Source of the DNA: Malania oleifera
Lineage: Eukaryota > Streptophyta > Magnoliopsida > Santalales > Ximeniaceae
Assembly: GCF_029873635.1 (NCBI RefSeq)
Contig: NC_080423.1
Coordinates: 93,849,691 to 93,913,690 of the forward strand
DNA length: 64,000 nt
Direction: 5' to 3'
The position numbers and the translations under genes were made by a program. The notes below the pieces were generated by a model, which ran no database searches, was not told where the DNA came from, and was given only the letters and a program-made list of their open reading frames with translations. Each line of letters opens with the position of its first letter. Within the stretch, counting starts at the first letter, position 1. Below are positions 48,029 to 61,155 of the stretch, piece after piece.

Positions 48029-51000
48029 TTACAGCTGAAGTGCTAAATTGGCATGCTGAGCCCCTAAGGTGGATTGCTGTTGACTATGGAGGAAAGCCTG
48101 AGTGGTTGCCTCAGTTCGGCGGGCACGTGCAAAAGCCAGTTGTTGACTCATTTCATCAAAGAATCTTGACTCAGTGCCTGAATTTTGTTTCCCTGAAGGT
48201 TGCAGCATTTTATCCTGTTCTAAGGAATTCATCTGATTAAGACGTGACTCCAAGTATGGCAGGTTGAAAATGAACTGAGGCAGCACTGGAATGGGTGGCA
48301 CTGATTTTGAAGCCTGGCATGCCTCGGGCAAGCTACTGCCTCCGTCCTCACAGCCCAGTGCAGCTATGTCTTGATTCTTTCGACATGGGAATTGTGAATC
48401 CAGGTTCTGTGTGGAGGTACGGGGCCCACTGGGGCTCAAAAGCTCTGTGGTTTGTACACGACATGAATTGGGTGCAGGACTCTGATTGTTTTTCCTTGCT
48501 ATGTGTGTATTTGACGCAGGGTGCTCTGAAGCTGAGGCTGATGGCTGCACATGATGATCCAACTTGCCTGTGTTCAACATTGTTTGTGCATTTCTAGTGC
48601 TTCCTATCCACTGCACTGAAGCATCCTTTCCAGCACTAGGAGTTGATGAAGATGAACCAAACTGAATCTGAGTTTTTCGGCTCTCACAGACCGTCTGTTC
48701 TCTGAATTGACCAAAAACATCCACCACATCACTAGTTTGTTCATTATCAGCAAAGGCATGATGGTGATTCCTGGTGGTATTGTCAATCATTTCTCCAATT
48801 GAAGCACCAAAAAGGACTGGTTTATTAGTATGATAAGCCTTTGCTCCTTTGTCAGCATCACCCGTATCAATTCTGTTGCTGTTGTTTTCAAGGACAGTAG
48901 CATGCCCAGGAAGGTGCTCAATAGAATTGCAAGATCTTGGAGTAAGAGTAACAGTATTCAGAATACTAGGTCTCAATTGTGTGGCGTCAGAAGCTATAGG
49001 AAGTTGACATTTTGGAGCCTGAAACCAAAAGTTCGAAGTTGCAGTCTGATTCTCATAATAGCCTGCATGCCACCCCTGTAACTTTCGTTTGGCAATCTTC
49101 TGGGCTGTTGGTCCTAAATCTTTAGCAAACAGCATTAAGCTTTCTCTGTAACTAATGTCCTTCTGATCCACCTATCAAAATAAGAAGATCTAATGACCTA
49201 CACACTCCATAAGAAGTCCTACTTCTGAGAAGAAAAATATGATGATAACTAGTAAACGTTCTTAATTATTCCTCACAGCTGGACGGTTGGGATCACTTGA
49301 CAAATTCTTCCATGCCCATATATTGGACGGTGAATAAAATAAGCAGTCACAGAATGTCAGGAAAAATCATCCAATCAATGTGATTCTGGGGAAAGGAGAC
49401 ACCTTCATAAAGCCTTTTCTTAGGATGGTGCAAATACAACCACAGGCAATAGGCAGAAGGGCCTTGACCCTAATTATACTTTTCAATATTAAGAGGGTGG
49501 ACGCTGAATGATATATAAATCCTTTCTTATTATGAAAATAGCGCCTGAGAAATTTTGCCTTCATAGAATTAGGGGCATCCTCAAATAACTTTATGCACAT
49601 GATAAGCCCATACAACTTGGAAAGAATGTTTAGATATTTTAAGCATATATTTAGAAATGCATCAATCTACCTTGTTAATAAGTTTAAGCCCAAATGAAAA
49701 TCGAAAAGAAAAAAAGAAGAAAACCTTACTTGTGTAAGTGTTTTGGGGCTATTATAAACAGAGGACATTGAATTGTCCTCATTAACAGGCATCCATGGTA
49801 TATATGTACAACGCCGGTCTGCTGTGTTAAAACTAGATCTTTTGCCATCCCTAGTGCCTGTTCACAGAACCAAAAAAAAAAAAAAAAAGTCAGAAAGGAT
49901 TTAAACTTTGATTTTAATATGAATTCTGGCTAGTATGAGTGGAATAGACTGAAAGAAGTTTATGGAGTCATATTAAGGTCCAAAGCATCAATGCAATTAT
50001 ACCAGGTAATAGAAACTGCAGCTGAACTTTGGTCATCACAACTGAAATGAAAGTTGGAATTTCATGAAGATTCCATGAGACATAGAACTATTTCAATCAT
50101 AATTCCAAGAAGTTGAGTGCAACATATACTTAGAAGAGTAGGCCCCAGATCTTATGGTTATGGAACAATTGGGAAGAACTGGGAATAACTGGGAACTGAT
50201 GTGGCAATAACTGGGAAGAATAACTAAATAAGTAATGGCCTACATCTAAAGATTGGAATAACATGAAGATCCAACCAGCATTAAATCTTCCATAAAACTG
50301 CACCTTTTAGCTATCAGAAGGAGAACCAACAAAACAAAGCCTTTCACCCTTCTTTTCTCTTTTTCTTTTTTCTTTAGAGAAGATAAAGTAAGGCTTGTTA
50401 ATTTAACTATTATATCGTGAGAGGGTGCCCATAGATCGCATTTCCCAGGTCACTAGGTTGCATACTTAAAGAGCATAAAGATCTTAAGGAAAAAATGAAA
50501 GAAGAAAATTTTCTATCCATCCACTAAGAGATTGAGGCTATGAGTTGCAACTCCAAATGTGAAGTAAATTCTGTGAAAAGTAATGCTTCCTTTTTTATTA
50601 AAAAATAAAAATAAAATATTTGCCTTTTTCTCCTCCTGTTACTGGTTGGGATTATTTCTACAAGACTTCCAATGTAGGAGATGAGTTTAGTTAACATCTT
50701 TATTTTTTATAACTCATAAATAATCCATTATATCACTTGGCTCCCATGGAGATTGGGGGGGATAATTTTTCCTCACCAAGCCAAGGAACTAAATGTAATA
50801 GATCAATTTACACTTCTTACCATAAAAAGTTTCACGATCTCTTACGTCAACACGAGCAGCAGCACCAGAGTACCCCGGGTTTGACTGGACAAACCTCTTG
50901 AGATTCAATGGACTGCCTAATGAACATGGCATGTCCTTGTCTGGAACATCGAAAGCTATATTACTGGAGTCAATATTTCTAGCAAGTTTAGAACATGAGC

Positions 51001-54000
51001 TGAAATTTGAGACCCTGGCATCACCCTGGGGCCTTCTACCAGATCTCCGTCTTGTCGTTGAGAACTCCAATTCAAATTTTTCAGGTTCATTTTTCAGAAC
51101 ATGAAATATCTTCTTAGCTAGCTCATGAATGGCACGAGCCTGAAAAAAAGTTGGGGGGGGGGGGGGGGGGGCAGTAATCAACTAGTTGAGACATCAAGAA
51201 ATTATCACTGTAGTTTAAAATAACATTAATGAAGAAATCAATAAACTTCATAGGAATTCTATCACGACTTACCTGCCTGAAATAGACTGTAGCTGAGGAA
51301 TTAAAATGCATTGCATTTCCAGATATTAAGAATACATCATGCTGCAAAATAGTCCAAAAAAATAATCAGGTGGATGATGGCCCAGCTTTCCCAGTTATTT
51401 GGGTATGATATATATCTGCATGCCCCCAACGGCCAAATATATAGTATACCACTCATGCTTGCAAATTTGATTTGCCATAGAATTGAATCCATGTTGTAAA
51501 ATCAATACGAGATATTTGGATGATTTATTACCCTTTGCATAGCTGCCCTAAGTTTGAATTGAAAACAGCATGGAGGGATAAATACAAGTTCTAAGTTGGA
51601 ATATAGACATATATGACCTGCGCAGCTTGCTAAATGGGTTAATACATGATGTGATCATGATTCATGACTCAAACAACAAGAATGTTTGGGCTTCGAAATG
51701 GCTATGTCCACAGGGAAATGTGACAAGTGGTTTTGCATAAACTCACAAATCTTCATTTTACTTAAAAAGCGAGTGCAGACCCTTCTCAAGGTTGCTATGT
51801 ATTGTAAGAGTGTATACCAGTAACATTGCCATTTTTTAATTTGTAGTATGTATGCATCTTACGTAAGTATGGTAGGAACTTCTAATATCAATATATTCAT
51901 GGTAAGAACTGGCAAGATAGATAATTTCTAGGAAATGCACAAACCTCAAATTGTTCTAGACTTCTATACATCCCTTCATGAAGCTTAGCTCTCATGGTGC
52001 CAAAATCCATGGGCTCTTTAATGATTTCATAGTAATCCTCAACCTTAGAAAACCAAAATTTGTGTCAAGCTTAAGGGATGAAATAGAATAAAATATTCTT
52101 GACGTAACATGAAGAAAACAATGAAATGAGTACACACCTCATTGGGGTCAACTGGTTCTGCAAATATCTCATATGTGTCTCTCCTAAAAAGTGGATAACA
52201 AAATAAATGATTTTCCATTCATGAAAGTAACTTTGAATATTTCATTACTCATTTGCATTCCACCATGTCGGTTTTTTAAAATAAAGCAAAGAACTTGACC
52301 CTACATATGCCCAAAAAAAAAGGACTGCATTTAAAAGCTACTAACCTTTGCAATATGTCAAGGACAAGTTGGAGAATGCGCTTTTCAGGCAACCATGATT
52401 CAGATAAAACATCTGATGCTCTACCTAATACAAGTAGTAACAAAATCAGAAACAAAGATACCTATTTATTGTTGAATATTGAAATACTTGTGATTAGATA
52501 TACAAGCTTCAATTTAAATTAAGAAATAAATGCTAACCATTGTATGCAACTTGGCAATCTTTGGTTTCCACAGTTGTTGTGTGGCCTGATACAACAAATC
52601 ACTCATTTACAAACTGATTTCATTTCACTGAATCTTGAACAGGTTAATTAACAGTTAATATTCCCAACAAAAGGACAAGTGCACCTCTATTGAGTGGATG
52701 ATCTTCATGATTTGGGCTTTCTCTATCCTGCATGTGATTTCAAATAGATTATTCAAACCAACATTCACAAAACACAAGGTAAGGGGGATTGAGTATAACC
52801 ATGCAGCACATTTCTTTCATTAAAAAAAAAAAAAAAAACATTTGTTCATATTGACAATCCAAAGAATTCATATCTGCATGTATGTCTGTCTTCTGCACAC
52901 ATTAGTAAACCAAGAAGTAGGCAGGAAATGCTCCCCAAAAACCTTTCACTCATCTACCAATGCTTGACAGTCGGGACTATTAAACTGGAATGTCAATGAC
53001 AAGATTCCTAAAGGCATCAGTCTGAACTCATAAGATTGATTAGAGTTGGTCGGGAATACAGTCAACAAATTGATTAGAGTTGGTCGGGAATACAGCCATA
53101 TTTGTTGACTAAACAAACATACTGGCTGTTTCTCCTTTGGTGTATTAAATTTACTCAACTCATGATCAGCTCAGTACTTTTTTCTGTCTTGGTTATTGAA
53201 CAGATCTCATTATAAACAAACAATTATTAGTTAGAAGATCAAGTACAATTCCTTCTGATGATGGAGAAGTTTGTTTTGGTGTCCTTTCAATAATTGTGGC
53301 TGCCCTCACAACAGGTACAAGTTTACTTGGGTTTGTTTTTTCCAGATGCATCTGAGGCATTAAAATTTTTGTAATAAAACTCAATTGGAAATTTATAAAG
53401 AGTCTTTGCAATTTAGGAAACCAGATAAAAACATTAATGACAAAATAGAGCAAGAAGGCTTCCAGCTGCAGGCATTAATAACCACAAATCCTTCAAGTCA
53501 TCACCTCAGAATACAAACTAAGTTTTTTCGTTAAAAAAAAAAAGTATTTATTATTGAAAGGGGTACACTATGTGGCAGATGGCATTTAAATATTCAATTC
53601 ACATTGCCCAACAATGGCCCTTGCGATGACAGAAAGAGAAAGCCATTACAATGCACAGAAAATTATAGCTAGCAGCTTAATAAACTAAATCTTAATTCCG
53701 AGACATTAATTACCATAAACCCATCTTAAACCCTATCCACAGAGTCACAGTCTCGCACATTGGAAAAATAAACAGAAGAAGATTAACACAATAAATATAA
53801 AATCTGAAATAGCTCTCCTTCCCTGGTGGGAAATATAAACTAGATCAATGAACCTGATAACAATAATAATTAAGAATAGAAAAAAATAAGAAATAAAAAA
53901 CGAACCATTTTAGCTTTGCTTGCCACTTCTTCCACTGTTCTCAGTTTTATCTTCTTCCTAGCCCTTGTCCGTGCTGGTGGTCCCTCTCCACTGCCTGAGT

Positions 54001-54094
54001 CGTCGTCCTCCATTGCCTGTGTCCGTGTGGAATTTTGTGCGGATACAGAGTTGTGACTCGCACGCGCCGGTCGCTGGGCCTTCCATGCATCCAT
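48029..54094 (-). CDS. Bromodomain protein (gene B), 11 coding exons, 755 aa
   Basis: The coding exons in transcript order are 54094-53906, 53351-53247, 52727-52685, 52585-52538, 52424-52346, 52183-52138, 52043-51945, 51341-51273, 51139-50821, 49857-49730 and 49171-48029 (2268 nt with stop). All phases close, although the exon 2 donor (ATT|GTACTT) is weak. The bromodomain spans about residues 140-245: LPEKRILQLVLDILQRRDTY, IFAEPVDP, EDYYEIIKEPMDFGTMR and ISGNAMHFNSSATVYFRQA. Asn217 of HFN is the expected acetyl-lysine-binding residue and Tyr174/Tyr175 lie in the ZA loop. Residues 42-52 (RTRARKKIKLR) look like a nuclear localisation signal. A basic stretch TTRRRSGRRPQG follows the bromodomain. 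The C-terminal 380 residues are one large exon, polar and Gln/Ser-rich with no known domain. Bromodomains read acetylated histone tails, so a chromatin role is likely. The start is uncertain because a second ORF overlaps the first exon. Confidence 0.85.
51153..51171. repeat. G19 homopolymer beside a splice acceptor
   Basis: Nineteen G on the plus strand give C19 on the gene B transcript, ending about 13 bases before the exon 9 acceptor (TTTTTTTCAG|GCTCGT at 51140/51139). Confidence 0.9.
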
Positions 54095-55944
54095 GGCGCA
54101 GATTCGTGGGCTCCTCCTCTGCCCATCTTTCCACGCTGATCTTTGTAATTTTCTGCAACACCCACATTGGAAATTGCATTACTCTGAATTCTCATAGCTT
54201 CTTTCACAAGTACATTTTCTAGCATCGAGGTAAAAAAAAAAAAAAAACCTAAAAGCAAAAGTGTGGAAAGGAATGTCTTCAAAATATATCAGAAGCACAC
54301 CTCGACATTTTTGCGAACCGAGAGCAAGAACTCAGAACTTTTGGGTTTTTTTTTATTTTATTTTTTCCTCCTCTAAAGAAAAGGGGGAGGGAATGGTAAT
54401 GGAGTGATTGACGCAGATGAATCTTTTGCTTTATAAAGTGAGAAAGGAAGTGATAATTGTTGCATCAGAGGAGATACAGCTGAGGGTGGCTTGTTTTGCT
54501 GAAATTGGAAGATATGGTAATCCCGCAAAAAGGAATAACATTAAACCCCAAATAGCCGTTTCATTCGATGATCAATGCTGAATGCTGAATGCTGATGCCG
54601 CTGCTGCTTCTTCTTCTTCGTTTTGTTCGGGGATCAATGACCCTTTCCCTCCAAACACAGCAGAGAGAGAGCCAGAGAGAGATCAGCAATTTACATTTTG
54701 CAAAACCTCTGGGTCACATCACACTATCCGATGGAAGGGTTTAAGGACGTCAAAAGTGTGGGCGAAAGGCGAATTAATCTCATTATCACAAATGCGATGA
54801 AAATTATGAAATGAATAGGCTAGCGAAGATTGGACAACGCGATTTGAAGAAGCGTCCCCTGACGCGCCAACCATGAAACGTGGAATATGGACAAAGTTCC
54901 CAAACAGCGCCTTAAGAATTCAAGAGATTGTGTGGGTAATAAAAAAAGAAAAGGAATAAAATAAAATTCACTATTTGTAAGAAAGAGGAAAGCTACTTTC
55001 ACCGACGGGTCACCTAACAATTTCTTCTTCACTCTGTTCTGCCTCAAAAAATAAAAAATTTTAAAAAATAAACCAATGTAGCCCATCGTGCAGGAGAAAT
55101 TAAGAAAAGATTAAGGCTCCGAACTCTAATAGATTTCCTAGATTATATGTAGGTTTTATCAAGTAGTAATTACATAGGTTTGGAGTAATTTTATAGGCAA
55201 AGAGGTTGGAAGATTTGGCTTATCTTTCCAATAAAACCTAATTTTTTTTCACACCTCTAGAACGTGTGCGAGTCAGTCGATACTATTTTTATTCTTATTG
55301 GTTGAATGTTTTACAATCAATTTGTGATGCCATCAATATGATCTTCAAGAATTACATTTGGGTATCTACAAAGAATAAGAGAAGTGCTCATTTTGTTATA
55401 TGAGATTCAATCACGACCCCCAAAAAAATTGGAGGATTGGGTCATCGATGCATTCACCATAATAACATAACGTTGTTGGAAAAATTGTCTTGTGATATCG
55501 TACTAAATGTATATAAAACCTAGTTGAATTTTATGAAGACTAAGTATTGAAAAGAAGATTTTTTTTTCCTCTTATACGACATCAATCTACCCATCAATAT
55601 TTGGAACTCAATGATGATTCATCAAGGATGGATTTAGGTTCAAAATGGGGGATGAGCAAAAATTTTTAAGTTTGATGTTTGGTTGGAGATTGAACCTCAA
55701 TAAAATTGGGTGAAGATAGAATGACACCTAAAAGTTAAAAATATTAATTCTAATTGTGGTAACTAGGATTTGAGCACATCTCATCTATGATACATCTGGA
55801 TTACAACATGTCATTATATTGACATCATTAGCTTGTCGGGTGCAATTAGAGGACTCATTTTATAGATACTTTGCTAATTATATGATTTATAGCTTAAGAG
55901 ATGTCTACTAGTGGTTGACTTGCCTAGGGATGGATAGGGGTAAC
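54095..55944. other. 5' region of gene B and AT-rich flank
   Basis: A TGTTGCAG just upstream of the first coding exon (near 54158) suggests a 5' UTR intron, so the transcription start is probably further right, around 54300-54700. The plus-strand reading frame at 54582-54800 is unsupported. 54900-55944 shows no gene; a weak LINE-like flavour at 55260-55560 (KNYIWVSTKN) could not be confirmed. Confidence 0.35.
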
Positions 55945-58900
55945 TGTAATAACCCTAAAAAGGGCTATACAAGATTGGTGGAGTGATTCCTAAATAAAAA
56001 TAAATAAAATAATTAATTAGTTAATTAAATTTTAAAAAAAAAAAGAAAAAAAGAATTGAAATTTATTTTTATTTTTATTAATAAAATATATTATTATTAA
56101 TATTAATTAAATATTATTATTATTATTATCATTCCTAGGAATGAAATTTGAAGAGAGATCCGCCCCACCCTTCTTCCTTTTCTATCTGTGCAAGAGCCCT
56201 GCACGGTCTCTCTCACTCCTCTCATTCTCTCCCCCTCTCTCCTCAATTACGTGACAAATTTTCGTCCGATCAAAAATCGAAAGATACCGCTAGACTCTAT
56301 TCTCCGCTGCCGTCATTTCTACCGGAGCAGATCGGTGGCAGGAGTGGCGTAGGCGTATCTCTTGGGGTAAACCAATTTCCCCTTTTTCTTTAATTTCTTA
56401 TAAATTATAAGTCCAATCGACGAACGGACACCACCACAAGAATTTAGGGATGATTCTCTACAAGTCTAGTAGGACAGAATTCTCGTGGGATAGTCGTGGG
56501 TAAAACCCCAAATTTAGGGTACAGGGTTATTAAGGAGCTTATTTTTAATTAATTGAGATTAATTTAGAAATACTAAAATGTTGAGCATTTGGAGTTAAAG
56601 CGAAATTTTTGGAATTTAGGAATCGAGTGAGCGCCGCGGGTGTAATTTTGGGACCCGCAAGCAAAATTCAGAAAATTAAGTGGGACTGTTAAATGTTAGT
56701 TTAAATATTAATTTGAGGTAAATGAAGCTTAGGGAAGGTTAGATGGGTATTATTTTGGAGAAATAGATTAATTAATCTAGGGAAAATGTAAATTGAAGGA
56801 GTTGAATTTCGGGCGCCAAGGGCGTAGGAGTTGGGGTATTAACGAGACTCTCAGTAAGCCAGGTAAGGGAAATAAATTATAACATTATTTTTAGAATTGT
56901 TGTTTAAATTAATATGTGAAAATGAGCATATGGTATTTTCCTTGAAAATGATTATGATATAAATATTAGATAAATTATGTGGCATCTGAGTAATATTAAA
57001 TTGTGAATATTAAATGAAGACTGTGTGGTATATGACTTATATTGAAAAATGTGAAATATAACAACGTGTATTTTCTGAGAAAATATTGAAACGAGAATGA
57101 TTGATGTGATTAGTGAAAAAAAATGAAATGTGATATTTATGCATGAGTAGAGATTCTTTGCATGAAAAATAAGTTTGTACAAATTACTAATATGAGTATT
57201 TTGGGAAATGTGAAAATACGTGAAATATGATATATATTATTATGAGATGATGTAATGCGCATAGAAAATAATGAGAATATTTATATTGAACTGAATTGTG
57301 ATTTACTAAAACATGATTGATGAAATGTCAATACCGCATAATGATTGCGGGTAGGTGATATTCCTTTCCTATTGATGCCATTGGGGAGGTATGCTCAGTA
57401 TGGAGACTGTGTGTGCGTGCGAAGTTCCTACTGATGTCGTTGGAGAGGTATGCTCAGTATGGAGACTATGTGTGTGTGCGAAGTTCCTACTGATGTCGTT
57501 GGAGAGGTATGCTTAGTATGGAGACTATGTGTGTGTGTGTGTGTGCGAAGTTCCTACTGATGTCGTTAGGGAGGTATACTCAATATGGAGACTCTGTGTG
57601 TGTGTGAAGTTCCTACTGATGTCGTTGAGGAGGTATACTTAGTATGGAGACTGTGTGTGTGTGTGCGAGTTCCTACTGATACCATTGGGGAGGTATGCTC
57701 AGTATGGAGACTGTGTGTGTGTGTGTGAAGTTCCTACTGATGTCATTAGGGAAGTATGCTCAGTATGGAGATTGTGTGTGTGTGCGAAGTTCCTACTGAT
57801 GCCGTTGGGAAGGTATGCTTAGTATGGAGATTGTGTGTGTGTGAGAAGTTCCTACTGATGCCATTGGGGAGGTATGCTTAGTATGGAGACTGTGTGTGTA
57901 TGTGAAGTTCCTATTGATGCCATTGGGGAGGTATGCTCAGTATGGAGACTGTGTGTGTGTGTGAAGCTCCTACTGATGTCGTTGGGGAGGTATGCTTAGT
58001 ATGAAAATTGTGTTGTGAAGTTCCTACTGATGCCGTTGGGGAGGTATGTTCAGTATGGAAATTGTGTTGTGAGATTCCTACTGATGTTGTTGGGGAGGTA
58101 TGCTCAGTATGGAAATCGTAAATGTGTCGAAAATTGGAATTATGTGATCTAATGTAGTATGTAAAGTATATAAATGTGAATTTATGTATACATAGATATG
58201 TAATGAGTTAAAATGGGAAATGATTATGAAAAATGAAAGAGTGTGTGTTTTATAAAATAAATAATTGAGGCGAAGTGAAACTCTCCACCTGAGAGATTAC
58301 TGAGTAAGGTGAGTGCCCCGATAGGTATCAGATGTGGTCATTCTTGGCAGCATAATGTGTTAGGGCAGAGGGAAGCTACCTGTATGGGCGGGCAATCTTC
58401 CCTATTCTTAGGAACTTTGTAGGAAATTATGTGTGTTGTAAATGAATAAACTTGAGTAATGGTTTTAAAGTTATAAAAACTTGTGTTATATATCTATATG
58501 ATTATGAGAATGTGAATATCAGTGTATTTTCTCAGATGAAATGTTGTTTTGAAAAGTAAAGTATGTTATAACTGAACTCATTTGGCCACACACTGTAAAT
58601 AATTTGTTCCTTCTTACTGAGATGTGTCTCACCCAAATTATCTAATTTTTTAAGGAAATAGAGACCGACCGGGGGATAGAGCTCCGTGATTATAGGGAGC
58701 TGGAACCCTGATATACAGAGTGAGTTTGGACTAGGGAAGTGTGATTCCCTAGAGTTGTATTGTTTTTGGGTATGAGATAGTATTGTGTATATATGTATGT
58801 TGATACTCTGGGTATTGTATTCTGACTTATATATATATAGTCTTCCGCTGTTAGATTTTATAAATAAAATGACTTTACCCAATACCCAATACAAGTCGAG

Positions 58901-59018
58901 TCGTACGAATGGTAGTAGGGTTGTTGACATGGCTGATTTGTGGATGTTTTGGATGACAAGTGATTATTTATTTATTATTGGGAAAAAAAAAATTTGTACA
59001 AAAAATTGGGGCGTCACA
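55945..59018 (+). mobile_element. Solo LTR of the long gypsy-like family (3074 bp)
   Basis: It runs from TGTAATAACCCTAAAAAG to GGGGCGTCACA and is flanked by a perfect 5-bp duplication GTAAC (55940-55944 and 59019-59023). It contains a pyrimidine-rich segment (56200-56245), a leader TTCTCTACAAGTCTAGTAGG shared with the sisters, a donor-like CCAGGTAAGGG (GT at 56863), and a 13-copy minisatellite (57360-58115). The motif TTACTGAGATGTGTCTCACC (58614-58633) and an acceptor-like TTTTTTAAG follow. No GTCGAC array is present in this copy. No coding domain and no partner LTR. Confidence 0.85.
57360..58115. repeat. Minisatellite of about 13 units, 54-66 bp
   Basis: Each unit holds TTCCTACTGATG(T/C)CGTTGG, then GGAGGTATGCTCAGTATGGA and a (GT)n run of variable length, which causes the period to vary. 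It lies inside the putative LTR intron. Irregular spacing and the embedded (GT)n rule out a CRISPR array. Confidence 0.92.
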
Positions 59019-59341
59019 GTAACTTTGAATTTGGAAGTACAAATTCTCTCAAAAGTTTAAAATATTTTTTTTGTTTGCATATCATGGATAGTTTTTTACT
59101 AGTGAATATCCTATAAAACTTAATTTAGTTGACTCACGTTGTTGTGCTTGGTGTATGGGTAGACTTGAAGATATTCTACATCTTCTTTGGGATTGCTAAA
59201 AGGCCAAGGAATTTTGGTTTGGCTTTCTTTTTATGCTCTTCCATCAAAACTTCTTCATTCAAGGTCTTGACCATTGATAAAAGGACGATCTTCCTACAAC
59301 CTCAAAGGGGAGAATCTCCCAAGGGCCTTCATCATTACTTG
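59019..59341. other. Short gap with weak LINE resemblance
   Basis: The region after the solo LTR reads CAYHGYVFTSEYPI-like text only loosely, with LPRLEDILHLLWDC-like wording near 59150 that recalls zf-RVT. I do not claim a gene. Confidence 0.25.
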
Positions 59342-59891
59342 TTAGGTAGTTTGAAGGATGTAGAGTGCTAAAGTCATAGAAAGAATATATTCTTCAATCT
59401 TTTCTCAATTGTTGTAGATAAAAGGATTGATGTTGGCCTGGTAGTATGTCTAGAGGGAGGGTGAATAGACTTTCTTCAGTGATGTGATTACTTTCTACAA
59501 GCACAGAAATCTTACCAAGAGCAAGTGCATAAAATTGTTGTGTAAAAGGAAATGTAACAAATCACAATAACAATATAAATGAGATAAGAGAGAAGAAAAG
59601 CTTAACACATTGATATTTAGGTAGTTTGAAGGATGTAGAGTGCTAAAGTCATAGAAAGAATATATTCTTCAATCTTTTCTCAATTGTTGTAGATAAAAGG
59701 ATTGATGTTGGCCTAGTAGTATGTCTAGAGGGAGGGTGAATAGACTTTCTTCAGTGATGTGATTACTTTCTACAAGCACAGAAATCTTACCAAGAGCAAG
59801 TGCATAAAATTGTTGTGTAAAAGGAAATGTAACAAATCACAATAACAATATAAATGAGATAAGAGAGAAGAAAAGCTTAACACATTGATAT
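59342..59891. repeat. 275-bp near-identical tandem duplication
   Basis: Copies at 59342-59616 and 59617-59891 differ at one position by eye (GGCCTGGTAG versus GGCCTAGTAG). The near identity points to a very recent event or an assembly duplication. Confidence 0.95.
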
Positions 59892-60782
59892 TTATGTGGT
59901 TCAGCACCCTGCCTACGTCCACGCCTTGAGACCAACTCAAGGATTCCCAAAATCCACTAAAATCCTCCTTCGGGCGGAGAAGCCAATACACACCAGCTCA
60001 CAAAGAGCTTCAACAAGGTGCTCACTTAGAGACACCCAAAAGGTTCTTTTTGTCCTTTTAAGTTTCTAAGAAGGTTCTTGTCCATTTGGGGGTTTCTTTA
60101 TATACTTAAAAATGACTTTACTAGTATTTTGTTGTGCGTGTGTGATATGCCTCTTTCTTGCTCTTAGTATTGAGTTTCACTTTATGTACAAGATATTTAC
60201 AAGATAATATCTCTCTTATTTTACACACTTATTTTTCAGATGACTTTTGTACATTTGTTGTATTGTTCATGAATGCTTTGAGAGACTTGTGCTTCTGGTC
60301 ATGACATGAGTTGTTTTGACTGCTTGTTGGTTCAGATGCCATTCTGTATACTTGAAACATATCTTAGAGAAACGTTAGTAACCTTGAGAGCAACTAATGG
60401 GTTGATAACATCAAAACATAGTAGGAATGAAACACCTTTAACTATTTGGTTTAACAATTGACAAAAGACTTTGATATGAATTTTGGTCTTTATCGTATCA
60501 ATTTGTCTTCTTGTATGTAGTTTAGAATAGTTAAATCCTGCTAACAATAGCCGAAGGAAGATAAATATTGACAGTAGATCTCAAGACAATTCAAAGTAAG
60601 ATGGAACTAGTGGTCTCATGAGGGATCATGTTAACCTTATAGGCTACACCATCATTGTTTAATGTGTTTTGATGATATTAAACTATATGTTGTTCTTAAT
60701 ATTTTCCTATCTTTGTAGATCATGTTTAGTACAGACACTCATACATGAATTATTGGATCGAAGGCAAAGATCGGGCCGAGTA
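59892..60782. mobile_element. Unclassified retroelement DNA, left of solo LTR
   Basis: ATGTGGTTCAGCACCCTGCC (59894) and CCTTCGGGCGGAGAAGCC have the same character as 32345-32440 in the RTE insertion. The stretch is interrupted by the solo LTR at 60783 and seems to resume at 62920. No domains are seen. Confidence 0.4.
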
Positions 60783-61098
60783 TGTAAGAACCCGAACTGT
60801 TATATGTGGAGTTGATTTTGTAAAAGAGGGGTAAAATGTAAATTTTGCAGGCTTCGTCGACAAAGCAAGAATTCATCGACGAAGGTAGTAGGATTTTCGT
60901 TGACGAAATTCAGAGGTTCGTTGAGGAAGGAAAGCCGAGAGGGGGAAAATTGGAAATATCAGACTTCGTTGACGAAGTCGCCGATTACTCGACAAAACGC
61001 AGAATTTTTCATCGATGAATACACCTTTTCGTTGACTAAATCCCTCAAGTTAAAGGTCTATAAAAGGATATTTTAGGGGTTGCTTAGCTCCTAAGTTT

Positions 61099-61155
<57 letters not shown>

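Noticed and set aside
49801-49851. Alternative acceptor CACTAG|GGATGG for gene B exon 10
   Set aside because: It gives a frame that does not run into the long last exon. The acceptor GAACAG|GCACTAGG at 49858/49857 keeps phase and gives a plausible TYIPWMPVNED sequence.
53193-53246. Continuation of gene B exon 2 to a later donor near 53231
   Set aside because: Using that donor leaves one extra base, and joining to exon 3 then makes an immediate TGA. The donor at 53246 keeps the frame.
57360-58115. Possible CRISPR-like array of regular repeats
   Set aside because: Units are contiguous without unique spacers, vary from 54 to 66 bases, and lie in a plant LTR.
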